Below are positions 28,310-36,265 of a stretch of DNA of 64,000 bases, piece after piece (within the stretch, counting starts at the first letter, position 1; every line of letters begins with the position of its first letter). The translations under genes were made by a program, and so were the position numbers. Source of the DNA: Clostridiaceae bacterium (GTDB lineage Bacteria; Bacillota; Clostridia; Saccharofermentanales; Saccharofermentanaceae); NCBI GenBank assembly GCA_012728275.1, contig JAAYFK010000031.1:34516-98515 (forward strand), read 5' to 3'. The notes under the pieces are model-generated. The model worked only from the letters and a program-made list of their open reading frames with translations, did no database searches and was not told the origin of the DNA.

Positions 28310-28327
28310 CTATAATTATGCTATAAT
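28297..28327 (+). promoter_or_regulatory. Promoter of the SRP RNA gene
   Basis: A perfect TATAAT at 28322-28327 ends five bases before the first base of the SRP RNA closing stem. The best -35 is TTGTCA (28297-28302) at a long spacing of 19; TTGACT (28306-28311) is too close. Confidence 0.6.
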
Positions 28328-28332
28328 GTCTT

Positions 28333-28484
28333 GGATTCATCCCACCTGATCTGTGGTCGGATGTGGGTCTCGTGCAATATAGTCCCGTGAACCCTGTCAG
28401 GTCCGGAAGGAAGCAGCAGTAAGCGGATTTCTGTATGTGCCGCGGGGGTGCCTACCCCGACTGCAGTTTAGGCGGGATGAATCC
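28333..28484 (+). ncRNA. ffs: Signal recognition particle RNA (4.5S-like)
   Basis: The conserved Ffh-binding helix is clear: GTCAGGTCCGGAAGGAAGCAGCAG, with the GGAA tetraloop, at about 28398-28421. The ends pair perfectly over 11 bases (GGATTCATCCC at 28333-28343, GGGATGAATCC at 28474-28484), which sets the boundaries. At about 152 nt it lies between the Escherichia coli form (about 114) and the Bacillus form with an Alu domain (about 270); an Alu domain is not evident. Its position just before dnaX is common in Firmicutes. Confidence 0.95.
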
Positions 28485-28510
28485 TTATTTATTGCGAATT
28501 GGGGATTTCG

Positions 28511-30664
28511 ATGGAACACATTGCTCTATATCGACAATTTCGACCGATAACCTTTGACGAGGTAATAGAGCAGCGTACAACTGTCTCAGCTCTTAAGCAG
28601 GCGGTTGTATCTGGCAAGATTTCTCATGCTTATCTTTTTTGCGGTACAAGAGGTACTGGCAAGACTTCCCTGGCGAAGATTTTTTCGAGAGCAATCAATT
28701 GCGAGAATAATATTAATGGTAATCCATGTAATGACTGTCCTACATGTAAAGGCATTCTTAATGGAACCTTGCTAGATGTGATCGAGATTGATGCAGCTTC
28801 CAATAACAGTGTCGATAACATTCGCCGTATCTGTGACGAGGTTGTCTTCTCCCCTTCAAAAGCTAAGTATAAAGTCTATATCATCGACGAGGTTCATATG
28901 TTATCGGCGGGTGCGTTTAACGCTTTGCTGAAGACTTTAGAAGAACCTCCAAAGCACGCGGTGTTTATCCTTGCGACTACTGAGCCTTTTCGAATTCCAG
29001 CGACAATTCATTCAAGATGTCAGAGATATGATTTCCGCAGAATTTCGCCTGAGGCAATCGCTTCAAGGCTTGAATTTATATGCAAAAGCGAGCACATTGA
29101 GGCCTCAAAGGAATCTCTTAACTTAATCGCTTCACTTGCTGATGGCGCTTTGAGAGATGCGGTATCCTTGCTTGACCAGGCAGCTGGTGTTAGCTCTAAT
29201 TCTAAGGTTACAACAGATATCGTTGAGTCTATTACGGGAATATCAGATAGTTCTTTTATGCTTAGAATGGCTGATATTCTTATATCAGGCAACTATGAAG
29301 CTCTTCTTCCTCTATGCAAGGAATTATCAGATAGTGGCCGGGATTTGATTCATTTCACTATCGATTTAGCTGGTTTTTTTAGAGATTTGTTGGTTGTTAG
29401 AATGATGCCAGACCCTACTACTCTTGTTACTGCTTCAAACTCTTCACTTAAAGAAATGTACAAGGTAGCTTCTCGCACGAACGCTGAGACACTTGTTGCT
29501 TTCATATCTTATCTATCGAACGCAGTATCTGAGTTTAAGTGGTCGCCTTCGATAAGAACTTCTTTCGAGATTTCTCTACTTCGACTATGCGGACGCAAGA
29601 TTAAGGCCGATGCCGTTCCTCTAGTCGTTCCTGATTTTATTGCTAAGCAAGAGCAAGCTAGTATCGATCATACGAAGGAAGTTAAGGAAGTTAAGGAGGT
29701 TAATGATATCAAGGATGATATTATTTCTAATTTTTCTTCCGCTATAGAAGAAAACAGAGTGGTTGTTGAACCTTCTAAGGTTGAAGATACTGTACCTACA
29801 ATCACAACAGCTCTTGAAGAAAATGAAGAGGATAGTACTAACTCAAATGATGAGAACGATATTAGAGACGAATCCTCGACTTTAGATACAGATGTGTCTC
29901 AAGACATTATTGAGGACGAAGATCCTGATGATAAGCCACTTGAGAATCAGATTGACATATTCTCGATGGTAAGTAGTACTCCAACTCCTTCGCGAAGCAA
30001 CTCCAATAATCAGACAAAGGGATTTAACCTCTCTTCAATGTCTGCTTCATTTCTTGACGATTTTGCATTAACTCAAGAGGTTAAGAAGGAGACTCCTTCA
30101 GTATCAGTATCTTCTCCTAAACCTTCTTCCCTTGCGCAAGTCTTTAGGGACACGGAACTTTTGGTGGATCATACTCAAGATGCAAAAATCCGCACTCCTC
30201 AAGTCTCCTTGGGTGATGGAGATAGCAGTTCAAGCAAATTCGTGGCTACTGTATGGGATACGATTACTAACCGAATCAAAGAAGATAACTTCGCTTTATA
30301 TATATCATTCAGCACATCGAAGCTTGAAATATTGGAAGATGGAGCTTATATTATTTTCGAAAATGATAAGACCTCGCTTATTAAGCAGCTTGCCTCCGAC
30401 CCGACTTTCAAGTCAATATCGAACGAGATAAAAGACGCGCTTTCGGATGTCGGACATGTATATATTTGCACTCAAATGCAATATGACAAAACTTATGCGA
30501 GTAAGTACCCACATAGTCTGGATAAAGATAGTATCAATGACGCTATTTTTGAACCGACGAACGACAGACGTGAAGAAGAGTCTCTTAATCCAGATTTACA
30601 GAACTTCTTAAACACGACTAAGGATATGGGTATAGATACAGAAATTCACTTTGGAGATATTTAA
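28511..30664 (+). CDS. dnaX: DNA polymerase III subunits gamma/tau
   Basis: Clamp-loader ATPase that also tethers the polymerase and helicase. The 717-residue product has Walker A (GTRGTGKTS), the zinc-binding cysteines (CENN..CNDCPTC), the Walker B region (VYIIDEVHMLS) and sensor segment in residues 1-230, then domain III, a long acidic low-complexity linker (about 375-530), and a tau-like C-terminal domain. The linker holds three tandem KEV repeats. The ATG at 28511 (MEHIALYRQFRP) is preferred to a TTG at 28499. No frameshift signal for a short gamma form was identified. Confidence 0.95.
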   Translation: MEHIALYRQFRPITFDEVIEQRTTVSALKQAVVSGKISHAYLFCGTRGTGKTSLAKIFSRAINCENNINGNPCNDCPTCKGILNGTLLDVIEIDAASNNSVDNIRRICDEVVFSPSKAKYKVYIIDEVHMLSAGAFNALLKTLEEPPKHAVFILATTEPFRIPATIHSRCQRYDFRRISPEAIASRLEFICKSEHIEASKESLNLIASLADGALRDAVSLLDQAAGVSSNSKVTTDIVESITGISDSSFMLRMADILISGNYEALLPLCKELSDSGRDLIHFTIDLAGFFRDLLVVRMMPDPTTLVTASNSSLKEMYKVASRTNAETLVAFISYLSNAVSEFKWSPSIRTSFEISLLRLCGRKIKADAVPLVVPDFIAKQEQASIDHTKEVKEVKEVNDIKDDIISNFSSAIEENRVVVEPSKVEDTVPTITTALEENEEDSTNSNDENDIRDESSTLDTDVSQDIIEDEDPDDKPLENQIDIFSMVSSTPTPSRSNSNNQTKGFNLSSMSASFLDDFALTQEVKKETPSVSVSSPKPSSLAQVFRDTELLVDHTQDAKIRTPQVSLGDGDSSSSKFVATVWDTITNRIKEDNFALYISFSTSKLEILEDGAYIIFENDKTSLIKQLASDPTFKSISNEIKDALSDVGHVYICTQMQYDKTYASKYPHSLDKDSINDAIFEPTNDRREEESLNPDLQNFLNTTKDMGIDTEIHFGDI

Positions 30665-30683
30665 TTTACGGGAGGATACACAT

Positions 30684-31019
30684 ATGGGAAAAGGTTTTAA
30701 GGGAATGGGAATGCCAGGCGGAATGGGAAACATTATGGCACAAGCTCAGAAGATGCAAAGAGATATGGAAGTTGCTCAGCAAGAGGTCACGCTTCTTAGA
30801 GTCGACGGCACTTCTGGCGGCGGTAAGGTTAAGCTTACTTTAGGCGGAGACAAGAGACTTCATTCTTTGGTTATTGACAAAGAAATCATTGACCCTGAAG
30901 ATTCTGAAATGCTTAGCGATTTGATTGTCGCTGCATACAACAGCGCATCGGAAGAGCTTGAGACCCAGTCAGCTGCGATTATGAGCAAGGCTACTGGCGG
31001 AATGAAGCTCCCTTTCTAA
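30684..31019 (+). CDS. YbaB/EbfC family nucleoid-associated protein
   Basis: A 111-residue DNA-binding protein with the family pattern GGMGNIMAQAQKMQRDMEVAQQEV, a central beta region (VKLTLGGDKRLHSLVID) and a final helix. YbaB proteins form homodimers that bind DNA and sit between dnaX and recR in most bacteria, as here. The ATG at 30684 has GGGAGG seven to eight bases upstream. Confidence 0.95.
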   Translation: MGKGFKGMGMPGGMGNIMAQAQKMQRDMEVAQQEVTLLRVDGTSGGGKVKLTLGGDKRLHSLVIDKEIIDPEDSEMLSDLIVAAYNSASEELETQSAAIMSKATGGMKLPF

Positions 31020-31025
31020 TGTAGT

Positions 31026-31628
31026 ATGGCAAGATACTCACCTTCTGTTCAGAACTTAATAACGAAGCTGGGAAGCCTTCCCGGTATCGGAGGCAAATCT
31101 GCGCAACGTCTTGCTTTTCATATATTGTCGTTAAGCAAGAAAGACGTCGACGATTTGACTAGTGCGATAGTTACCGCCCACGACCAGACGGTGAAGTGCT
31201 CGTGTTGTCAGAATTTCACCGACTCTGATCCTTGTCCGATTTGCTCGGACTCGAATCGCGACCATTCAATAGTATGCGTGGTTGAGTCGCCTCGTGATGT
31301 GGCTGTTTTCGAGAGAATGCATGAGTATAGGGGCCTTTACCATGTTTTGCATGGTATTTATACTCCCCTTGCTGGAAAAAGCATGAATGACATTACATTG
31401 CCTCAATTAATTAGCAGGTTATCTTCCTCCTCCGAGATTAAGGAAGTCATAGTTGCCACAAACCAAACGGCCGAAGGCAACGCAACGGCTCTTTATATAT
31501 CAAGACTCGTCTCGCCTTCTGGCATCAAGGTCACTAGGCTTGCTTCTGGGCTTCCAATGGGCTCGGACATTGAGTACTCGGACGATTTGACGCTTGCCAA
31601 CGCACTCAAAGGACGAATCACTATATGA
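31026..31628 (+). CDS. recR: Recombination mediator RecR
   Basis: Works with RecO/RecF to load RecA at gaps. The 200-residue product has the N-terminal helix-hairpin-helix (KLGSLPGIGGKSAQRLAFHIL), the four-cysteine zinc finger (CSCCQNF...CPIC) at about 57-71, and the Toprim domain (CVVESPRDVAVFER). Normal length. It begins six bases after ybaB without a clear ribosome binding site, so it is probably translationally coupled. Confidence 0.96.
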   Translation: MARYSPSVQNLITKLGSLPGIGGKSAQRLAFHILSLSKKDVDDLTSAIVTAHDQTVKCSCCQNFTDSDPCPICSDSNRDHSIVCVVESPRDVAVFERMHEYRGLYHVLHGIYTPLAGKSMNDITLPQLISRLSSSSEIKEVIVATNQTAEGNATALYISRLVSPSGIKVTRLASGLPMGSDIEYSDDLTLANALKGRITI

Positions 31629-31891
31629 GATTAGATAAGTTTCTCAAGGTTTCCAGAATAATTAAGCGCCGCACCGTAGCGAACACTGTTTGCACAGTTG
31701 GTCGCGTCAGTGTTAATGGCCGTCCCGCGAAACCTTCTGTCAGGTTAAAAGAAGGCGACGTAGTATCTATCGTATTTGGAAATGGCGTGGTCTCCTTTAA
31801 GGTACTTGTTATCTCCGATAATGTTCGAAAAGAAAATTGCACTTCGATGTATGAATTAATCGAGGACACTGGTGACTTCTCTAAAGAATAA
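31625..31891 (+). CDS. rqcP: S4-domain protein RqcP (YabO/Hsp15 type)
   Basis: The 88-residue protein is almost only an S4 RNA-binding domain (MRLDKFLKVSRIIKRRTVAN, VSVNGRPAKPSVRLKEGDVV). The family stabilises peptidyl-tRNA on 50S subunits during alanine tailing by RqcH in ribosome quality control. Its ATG overlaps the recR stop codon by four bases. Lying before divIC it matches the yabO position in Bacillus. Confidence 0.9.
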   Translation: MRLDKFLKVSRIIKRRTVANTVCTVGRVSVNGRPAKPSVRLKEGDVVSIVFGNGVVSFKVLVISDNVRKENCTSMYELIEDTGDFSKE

Positions 31892-32044
31892 CTAGTTAAA
31901 TATGCTTTCTCTTCTTTGCCTTAGAAGATTCTTCCGATTATCTCCAGCTTCTTTACCCTCATATTACATATCGGTTATCTTTTGCATAATCGAATTGTTA
32001 TTTCTCATAGGGTGTGATAAAAATTACTCGAAAGGAGGATTTGT

Positions 32045-32350
32045 ATGTCAACTAGAGTAAAGAGCAGATCACATGGAATATCTCTAACTACGGCGACGAT
32101 TTGCATCGTCTTTGTTGTTTTTGCTGCTCTTGTCGCTACTAAGCTTTATGACCTACAACTCCAACGAGATAGACTTACAGCCGAGTCTGAATCTCTTGCG
32201 ATGCAAGAACAAGCTCTCAAGGATGAGCTTCACAACATAGAAGCCAATCGTAACCTTCTTGACGACAGCGCATATGTAGAGAATGTCGCGCGCCAACAGC
32301 TTGATATGGTTTATCCTGGTGAAGTAATATTCAGAGTAAACGGCAAGTAA
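32045..32350 (+). CDS. divIC: Septum formation initiator, DivIC/FtsB family
   Basis: A 101-residue bitopic protein: short basic cytoplasmic tail, one membrane helix (about 15-34), a coiled coil (about 36-75), and the DSAYVENVARQQLDMVYPGE motif of the family. It joins DivIB/FtsQ and FtsL in the division complex. Strong AAAGGAGG site. The region between rqcP and this gene holds no yabP or yabQ. Confidence 0.92.
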   Translation: MSTRVKSRSHGISLTTATICIVFVVFAALVATKLYDLQLQRDRLTAESESLAMQEQALKDELHNIEANRNLLDDSAYVENVARQQLDMVYPGEVIFRVNGK

Positions 32351-32399
32351 GAGATCCTTTGTGGGGATTATTCTATTAGACTAGTATTCAATGATTAAT

Positions 32400-32657
32400 T
32401 TATAATAACTTGATTTGAAATCTATCAAATCTTACCTTCTCGGTATATTGTTCTGAGAAAAATATTGTTTGGTGAAAAGCAGCAAACTCATGTGTGTTTT
32501 TTGCCATCCACATTGGAACAGGTATATCAAGTTCTCGACAAAGCAAAACGAGTGCGTGCTCAAGCTCAACGGAGAAGCGAACGCCCTTCTCTTCATAGAC
32601 GATTTCTTTGATATCTATCATCCTATTTGCTACAAAAAGCTTGCCTTCCAACACCAT
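32400..32657 (-). CDS. Small protein of unknown function
   Basis: An 85-residue protein I do not recognise. It starts MVLEGKLFVANRMIDIKEIVYEEKG, alternates hydrophobic and charged residues, and has no membrane segment. AAGGAG precedes the ATG at good spacing, and the composition looks protein-like (balanced, several aromatic residues), so I think it is a real gene. The sequence IKEIVYEEKGVRFSVELEHALVLLCRELDIPVPMW suggests a compact alpha/beta domain. It is convergent to divIC and alone on this strand. Confidence 0.65.
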   Translation of the reverse strand: MVLEGKLFVANRMIDIKEIVYEEKGVRFSVELEHALVLLCRELDIPVPMWMAKNTHEFAAFHQTIFFSEQYTEKVRFDRFQIKLL

Positions 32658-32705
32658 ATATCGTAATCTCCTTCATTGCCACTATTTTGCCATTATTCGA
32701 CCTTA

Positions 32706-32734
32706 TTGTACACCTTGTTATTTGTTAGTATAAG
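32706..32734 (+). promoter_or_regulatory. Promoter of a candidate small RNA
   Basis: TTGTAC (32706-32711), 17 bases, TATAAG (32729-32734). No coding region follows for about 200 bases, but two hairpins do. Confidence 0.45.
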
Positions 32735-32739
32735 GTTGT

Positions 32740-32814
32740 TCACAAAGAACAAACTCCTTACTTCATAACACCTCCATACAGGCACTGACGCCCCCCGCCA
32801 GTGTCTTTCGTTTT
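32740..32814 (+). ncRNA. Candidate ~75-nt small RNA
   Basis: After the promoter, the sequence can form hairpin 1 (TTGTTC/GAACAA with an outer AAGG/CCTT, though part of it may be lost at the start site), an unpaired segment containing ACACCTCCATA, and a terminal 7-bp hairpin (GGCACTG/CAGTGTC, 32781-32806) followed by TTTCGTTTT, which looks like a terminator. The exposed CCTCC is complementary to a Shine-Dalgarno sequence and the terminator loop is also C-rich. Existence and role are inference. Confidence 0.4.
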
Positions 32815-32861
32815 GTAAAAATCTCAAATATTAAGATTAAGTAAATATCGCCGATTTCAAA

Positions 32862-32890
32862 TTGTTATTATCAAAAAAATGCAATAAAAT
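32862..32890 (+). promoter_or_regulatory. Candidate promoter of the zincin gene
   Basis: TTGTTA (32862-32867), 17 bases, TAAAAT (32885-32890), about 40 bases before the start codon. Confidence 0.55.
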
Positions 32891-32930
32891 ATCATGGTAT
32901 TCCATTATTACGTGAGGGGGGTGTACGTCT

Positions 32931-33761
32931 TTGATATTCAAGCGTCGGAATTATCCTTTGACTGATGATCTACTAGTGCATTTCCCAATAAAGTACAATA
33001 ATTCTTTACAAGTTCCTATCCAAGTTGAGGTTCATCCTCACGACGTATTAATCAGGTGTTATGCAAATTATTCGCCTGAGCTTCTTGAACCTTACTCTTT
33101 ATATGAGTTTAAGACCATTCACAAGTTTAGTATCGTAAGATCTAGCATTCCAGATGATGTCTTATCGACTAAACCAGAAGGTTACTCGTACGCTGATGCA
33201 ATAGAAGAAGGCATTAAGAGGTATTGGGAAGGTTCTTACGAGATGCCTTGGTACTCATTCTATAGAAGTAATGAGATTCCTGTGAAGATAGAATTCATAA
33301 GGATAACTGACCCACAAGCTGTTTACGCACCTACTCAACACTTTGCACGATTCTATTTCGCACCTAAGCATTCGTCTTCCTCCTATGTTAAGAGCTCTCC
33401 CAAGAGGAGATTCTGGGGTATCTTGAGGAATTTTACTCTCGAAAGCGTTGATCTTAATTGGTCTTGTTCTCATCCAGGGTCTATGTATTTGAAACGTTAT
33501 ACCTCTCTTGAGTATTTTCAAAGGGTTGTCGCGCATGAGTTTGGTCACATGCTTGGTATTGGCGATGCCTATGGCGCATCTTATCGATTGTTTTATCAAG
33601 CTTCGGGCACCTCCTCATTTATGATGTGCCATGGCCATATGGTACATCCACAAGAGATCGAGATGGTATTGACAGCTCACTACACCAACAGCCTGCAATG
33701 CTTTCCTGTCAAATTATCTTTACGTTCAATTATCCAAACTTTTCGACGTAATTTACTGTGA
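32931..33761 (+). CDS. Zincin metalloprotease-like protein without signal peptide
   Basis: The 276-residue product contains HEFGHMLGIGDAY (about residues 202-214), the extended zinc site HExxHxxGxxD used by some metzincins such as snapalysin, followed about 20 residues later by SFMMCHGHM, which could be the Met-turn. The N-terminal 190 residues are unlike anything I know. No signal peptide or membrane segment is present, so it acts in the cytoplasm or leaves by an unusual route. The start is a TTG with a G-rich site (GAGGGGGGTG) seven bases upstream; no better ATG exists in frame near it. It may be monocistronic. Confidence 0.7.
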   Translation: MIFKRRNYPLTDDLLVHFPIKYNNSLQVPIQVEVHPHDVLIRCYANYSPELLEPYSLYEFKTIHKFSIVRSSIPDDVLSTKPEGYSYADAIEEGIKRYWEGSYEMPWYSFYRSNEIPVKIEFIRITDPQAVYAPTQHFARFYFAPKHSSSSYVKSSPKRRFWGILRNFTLESVDLNWSCSHPGSMYLKRYTSLEYFQRVVAHEFGHMLGIGDAYGASYRLFYQASGTSSFMMCHGHMVHPQEIEMVLTAHYTNSLQCFPVKLSLRSIIQTFRRNLL

Positions 33762-33810
33762 ATCAACTTATTACCATTTTGTAAACAAAACCATGTACAG
33801 CTTCAATTAG

Positions 33811-33839
33811 TTGAAAGTCTACATTTAAAGATGTAAAAT
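33811..33839 (+). promoter_or_regulatory. Candidate promoter of the zinc-ribbon/HD gene
   Basis: TTGAAA (33811-33816), 17 bases, TAAAAT (33834-33839), 55 bases before the start codon. Confidence 0.6.
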
Positions 33840-33894
33840 ATCTCTATCAATATTCAAATCTTATACTGATTTTTTGGTTAAGTGGGAGGTACTT

Positions 33895-34695
33895 ATGAAG
33901 AAGTGTCCGGATTGTGGAATGGTTATAGCAAATCAAGCTATTCGTTGCCCAAAGTGCAAATTTGATTTTTCGGATGGGTCCGGAAATATTATCACAACGT
34001 CTCCTGCAGCAGGTTCAGCTAGTGGTGCTGCACCTAGTTCTGGTAAACGTGATGTTTCCATTATGCCTATGTCAGAGATTAATAAGGATAACGTTGACGA
34101 GATTTATGAGACTCTCAAATCATCTATTATTAAGAGAAAGACTGAGTTCGATCATTTTATTGATTTCCTAGAGAATAGAACTTCTTGGCTTACATCCCCT
34201 GCTGATGTTGAGGGACCTTTAGCAATTGAGAAGGGCCTATTGATTAGAAGCGTCGGTGTTGCTAAGCAACTTCTTAGACTTAAGGATACTTTGATGCCTC
34301 AGCTTGATGAGGAATCTGCAATTATTATGGCTTTGTTCCATGATGTTGGTAAGGTTGGAGTCGAAGGTAAGCCATTATTCCTTGTCGAGGAGCATTTAGC
34401 TACTTCTGCTCTTGGTATTTCTATCTCAAGCAGAATTACTTCTGCGGCAACAAAGTTCACTGTAAACGATAAGCTTGTTCGTATGCATGTTGGCGTAAGA
34501 AGTTTATTCTTAGTATCTCAGTATATGCTACTATCAGACGACGAAGCGCAAGCAATCAGCTACGCTGCTGAGACAGAGCTTCTAAATGGCGGCGTTTGCC
34601 CTCATACGCTTATTCTTGAGACAGCAATTAAGATGCAAAAGGGAATCTACGAGAAGTCAGATGTTGTTTCTGGATATAGCTTTACAGTAATTTAA
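33895..34695 (+). CDS. Zinc-ribbon protein with a degenerate HD domain
   Basis: The 266-residue product starts with a zinc ribbon (KKCPDCG...RCPKCKFDF, residues 2-22), then a Ser/Gly/Ala linker, then a helical domain (about 55-266) that resembles HD-family metal-dependent phosphohydrolases. The HD pair is clear (MALFHDVGKVG). In related proteins the first metal ligand is a His in a motif like LLEHSLNV; here the aligned stretch is LLIRSVGVAKQLL, so that His appears replaced, and the last Asp is also not obvious. The ATG at 33895, with GGGAGG, is preferred over the one 21 bases upstream. Function unknown; it may be a binding protein rather than an enzyme. Confidence 0.7.
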   Translation: MKKCPDCGMVIANQAIRCPKCKFDFSDGSGNIITTSPAAGSASGAAPSSGKRDVSIMPMSEINKDNVDEIYETLKSSIIKRKTEFDHFIDFLENRTSWLTSPADVEGPLAIEKGLLIRSVGVAKQLLRLKDTLMPQLDEESAIIMALFHDVGKVGVEGKPLFLVEEHLATSALGISISSRITSAATKFTVNDKLVRMHVGVRSLFLVSQYMLLSDDEAQAISYAAETELLNGGVCPHTLILETAIKMQKGIYEKSDVVSGYSFTVI

Positions 34696-34760
34696 AATTT
34701 GTTTTGTTGTTCTCCTTTTTGTACCCCGACTTTTTGATAGAGTCGGGGTATAATTATGCT

Positions 34761-36218
34761 ATGAATTCAGGAAGTAACGATAATCTCTCATTGCATGATG
34801 CTCTCACTAGCTACGCCAATCTTGACGTGCTTCCTATGCATATGCCTGGGCATAAGAGAAATCTGGAATTAGTTGATGATTCTTTTCGAGCAGACATCAC
34901 GGAAATTGACGGCTTTGACAATCTTCATTGCCCCGAAGGTCTCATTAAGCAACTTGCAACAGATAGTGCACGTCTTTGGGGCGCCAAGAAAGCCTTTTTG
35001 AGTGTCAATGGAGCCTCAGGGTTGATACTATCGGCAATAGCATACGCGAGCAGTTTTTCTTCTTGCATAGCCGTAGCACGCAATAGTCATATTAGTGTTT
35101 GGAATGCAATCGAAGTTAGCGGTTTGGACTTTGAGATAATTAATCCAGAATTTTCGCGCAATATTAGTATTTGCTTTTCTATTGATGCCTCTCAAGTAGA
35201 GGCGACTTTGCGTAGAAACCCTAGTATCAAAGCCGTAGTTGTTACTTCACCTACATACGAAGGAGTTGCTAGTAACGTTGCGGAGATAGTTGAGACTGCT
35301 CATAGATATGGTGCTATAGTGATTCTTGATCAATCTCATGGCGCACATTTCGGTCTTGATTCGAATTTTCTTCCAACTGACAAGGCCGATATCGTAATAA
35401 AAAGTGTTCATAAGACTCTCGCTTGCCCTACGCAAACTGCGCTGATGCTTACCTACGGTGATACGATTTCTGAGACGCTTTTGTCGCACTATATTGATGT
35501 TTTTGAGACTACCAGTCCTTCATATGTTTTACTTTCAGGCCTTAGTCGTTGTATAGAATCTCTTTGCTCGAAAAGCAATTCGCTTGAACCTTGGGTGAGC
35601 GCTCTTATTTCTTGCAGGAAGTCTCTTTCAAGCTTAAATAACTTATCACTTCTATATTCACGCGATGATGAGCAGGGGCTCTTTTCTTACGATATATCAA
35701 AGCTTGTTATTCTGACTAATGAATGTATTAGTGGATTTGATTTAATGAGTCTGCTTCGAAGCAAGTTTAATATTGAGGTTGAAGCTGCATTCCCAAATTA
35801 CATAATTGCTATGACGGGTCAAGGAGACACTATGATTTCTCTTAAACGTTTTAGCGATGCTTTGCTTGAGATTGATGCATCTTTAAGTTGTACTCATGAC
35901 AAGTGCAAAGAGATTGTCTCAAATTCATTTTTCGAGTTCCCAGAATGTAAGCAAGCTATGCGCATTCAAGATGCAGTTAGATCAAACTCAAAAGTTGTTG
36001 ACTTCAATGATTCATGTGAATGCGTTAGTCGCGAGAGCCTTTACGTATATCCTCCTGGAATTCCCTTAATTCTTCCTGGGCAAGTAATTAACATTGAAGT
36101 GATTAAACAATTAGTTTTACTGGAGAGGACTGGTGTAATATTCAAGAGTAGTTTTGGATATTGCACAAATCATTCCATATCAGTGGTTGATGACATATCT
36201 AGCCTTGACATTCGCTAA
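34761..36218 (+). CDS. Orn/Lys/Arg decarboxylase family PLP enzyme
   Basis: The 485-residue product starts near the family motif MHMPGHKRN, has the DQSHGAHFG segment, and the PLP lysine in SVHKTLACPTQTA. Members decarboxylate arginine, lysine or ornithine to give polyamines; the substrate is not clear. In Bacillus a similar gene (yaaO) also lies downstream of recR. The start at 34761 directly follows a TATAAT (34749-34754) and has no ribosome binding site. A TTG at 34704 would put a hairpin inside the coding region, so it is less likely. Confidence 0.85.
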   Translation: MNSGSNDNLSLHDALTSYANLDVLPMHMPGHKRNLELVDDSFRADITEIDGFDNLHCPEGLIKQLATDSARLWGAKKAFLSVNGASGLILSAIAYASSFSSCIAVARNSHISVWNAIEVSGLDFEIINPEFSRNISICFSIDASQVEATLRRNPSIKAVVVTSPTYEGVASNVAEIVETAHRYGAIVILDQSHGAHFGLDSNFLPTDKADIVIKSVHKTLACPTQTALMLTYGDTISETLLSHYIDVFETTSPSYVLLSGLSRCIESLCSKSNSLEPWVSALISCRKSLSSLNNLSLLYSRDDEQGLFSYDISKLVILTNECISGFDLMSLLRSKFNIEVEAAFPNYIIAMTGQGDTMISLKRFSDALLEIDASLSCTHDKCKEIVSNSFFEFPECKQAMRIQDAVRSNSKVVDFNDSCECVSRESLYVYPPGIPLILPGQVINIEVIKQLVLLERTGVIFKSSFGYCTNHSISVVDDISSLDIR

Positions 36219-36234
36219 TCAAGCAAAGTATAAT
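36205..36234 (+). promoter_or_regulatory. Promoter of the SCIFF precursor gene
   Basis: TTGACA (36205-36210), 18 bases, TATAAT (36229-36234): both hexamers are perfect. The -35 lies within the 3' end of the decarboxylase gene, 61 bases before the scfA start codon. Confidence 0.85.
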
Positions 36235-36265
36235 TTTCTAGACTAAAACATTGGGGGTACGAGAC

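Noticed and set aside
29680..29710. Short tandem repeats in dnaX (KEVKEVKEV)
   Set aside because: Lies in the low-complexity linker and does not change frame; not a frameshift signal.
31902..32060. 52-residue hydrophobic ORF between rqcP and divIC, overlapping the divIC start
   Set aside because: No ribosome binding site and no resemblance to YabP or YabQ; possibly a chance open frame, though its hydrophobic stretch is notable.
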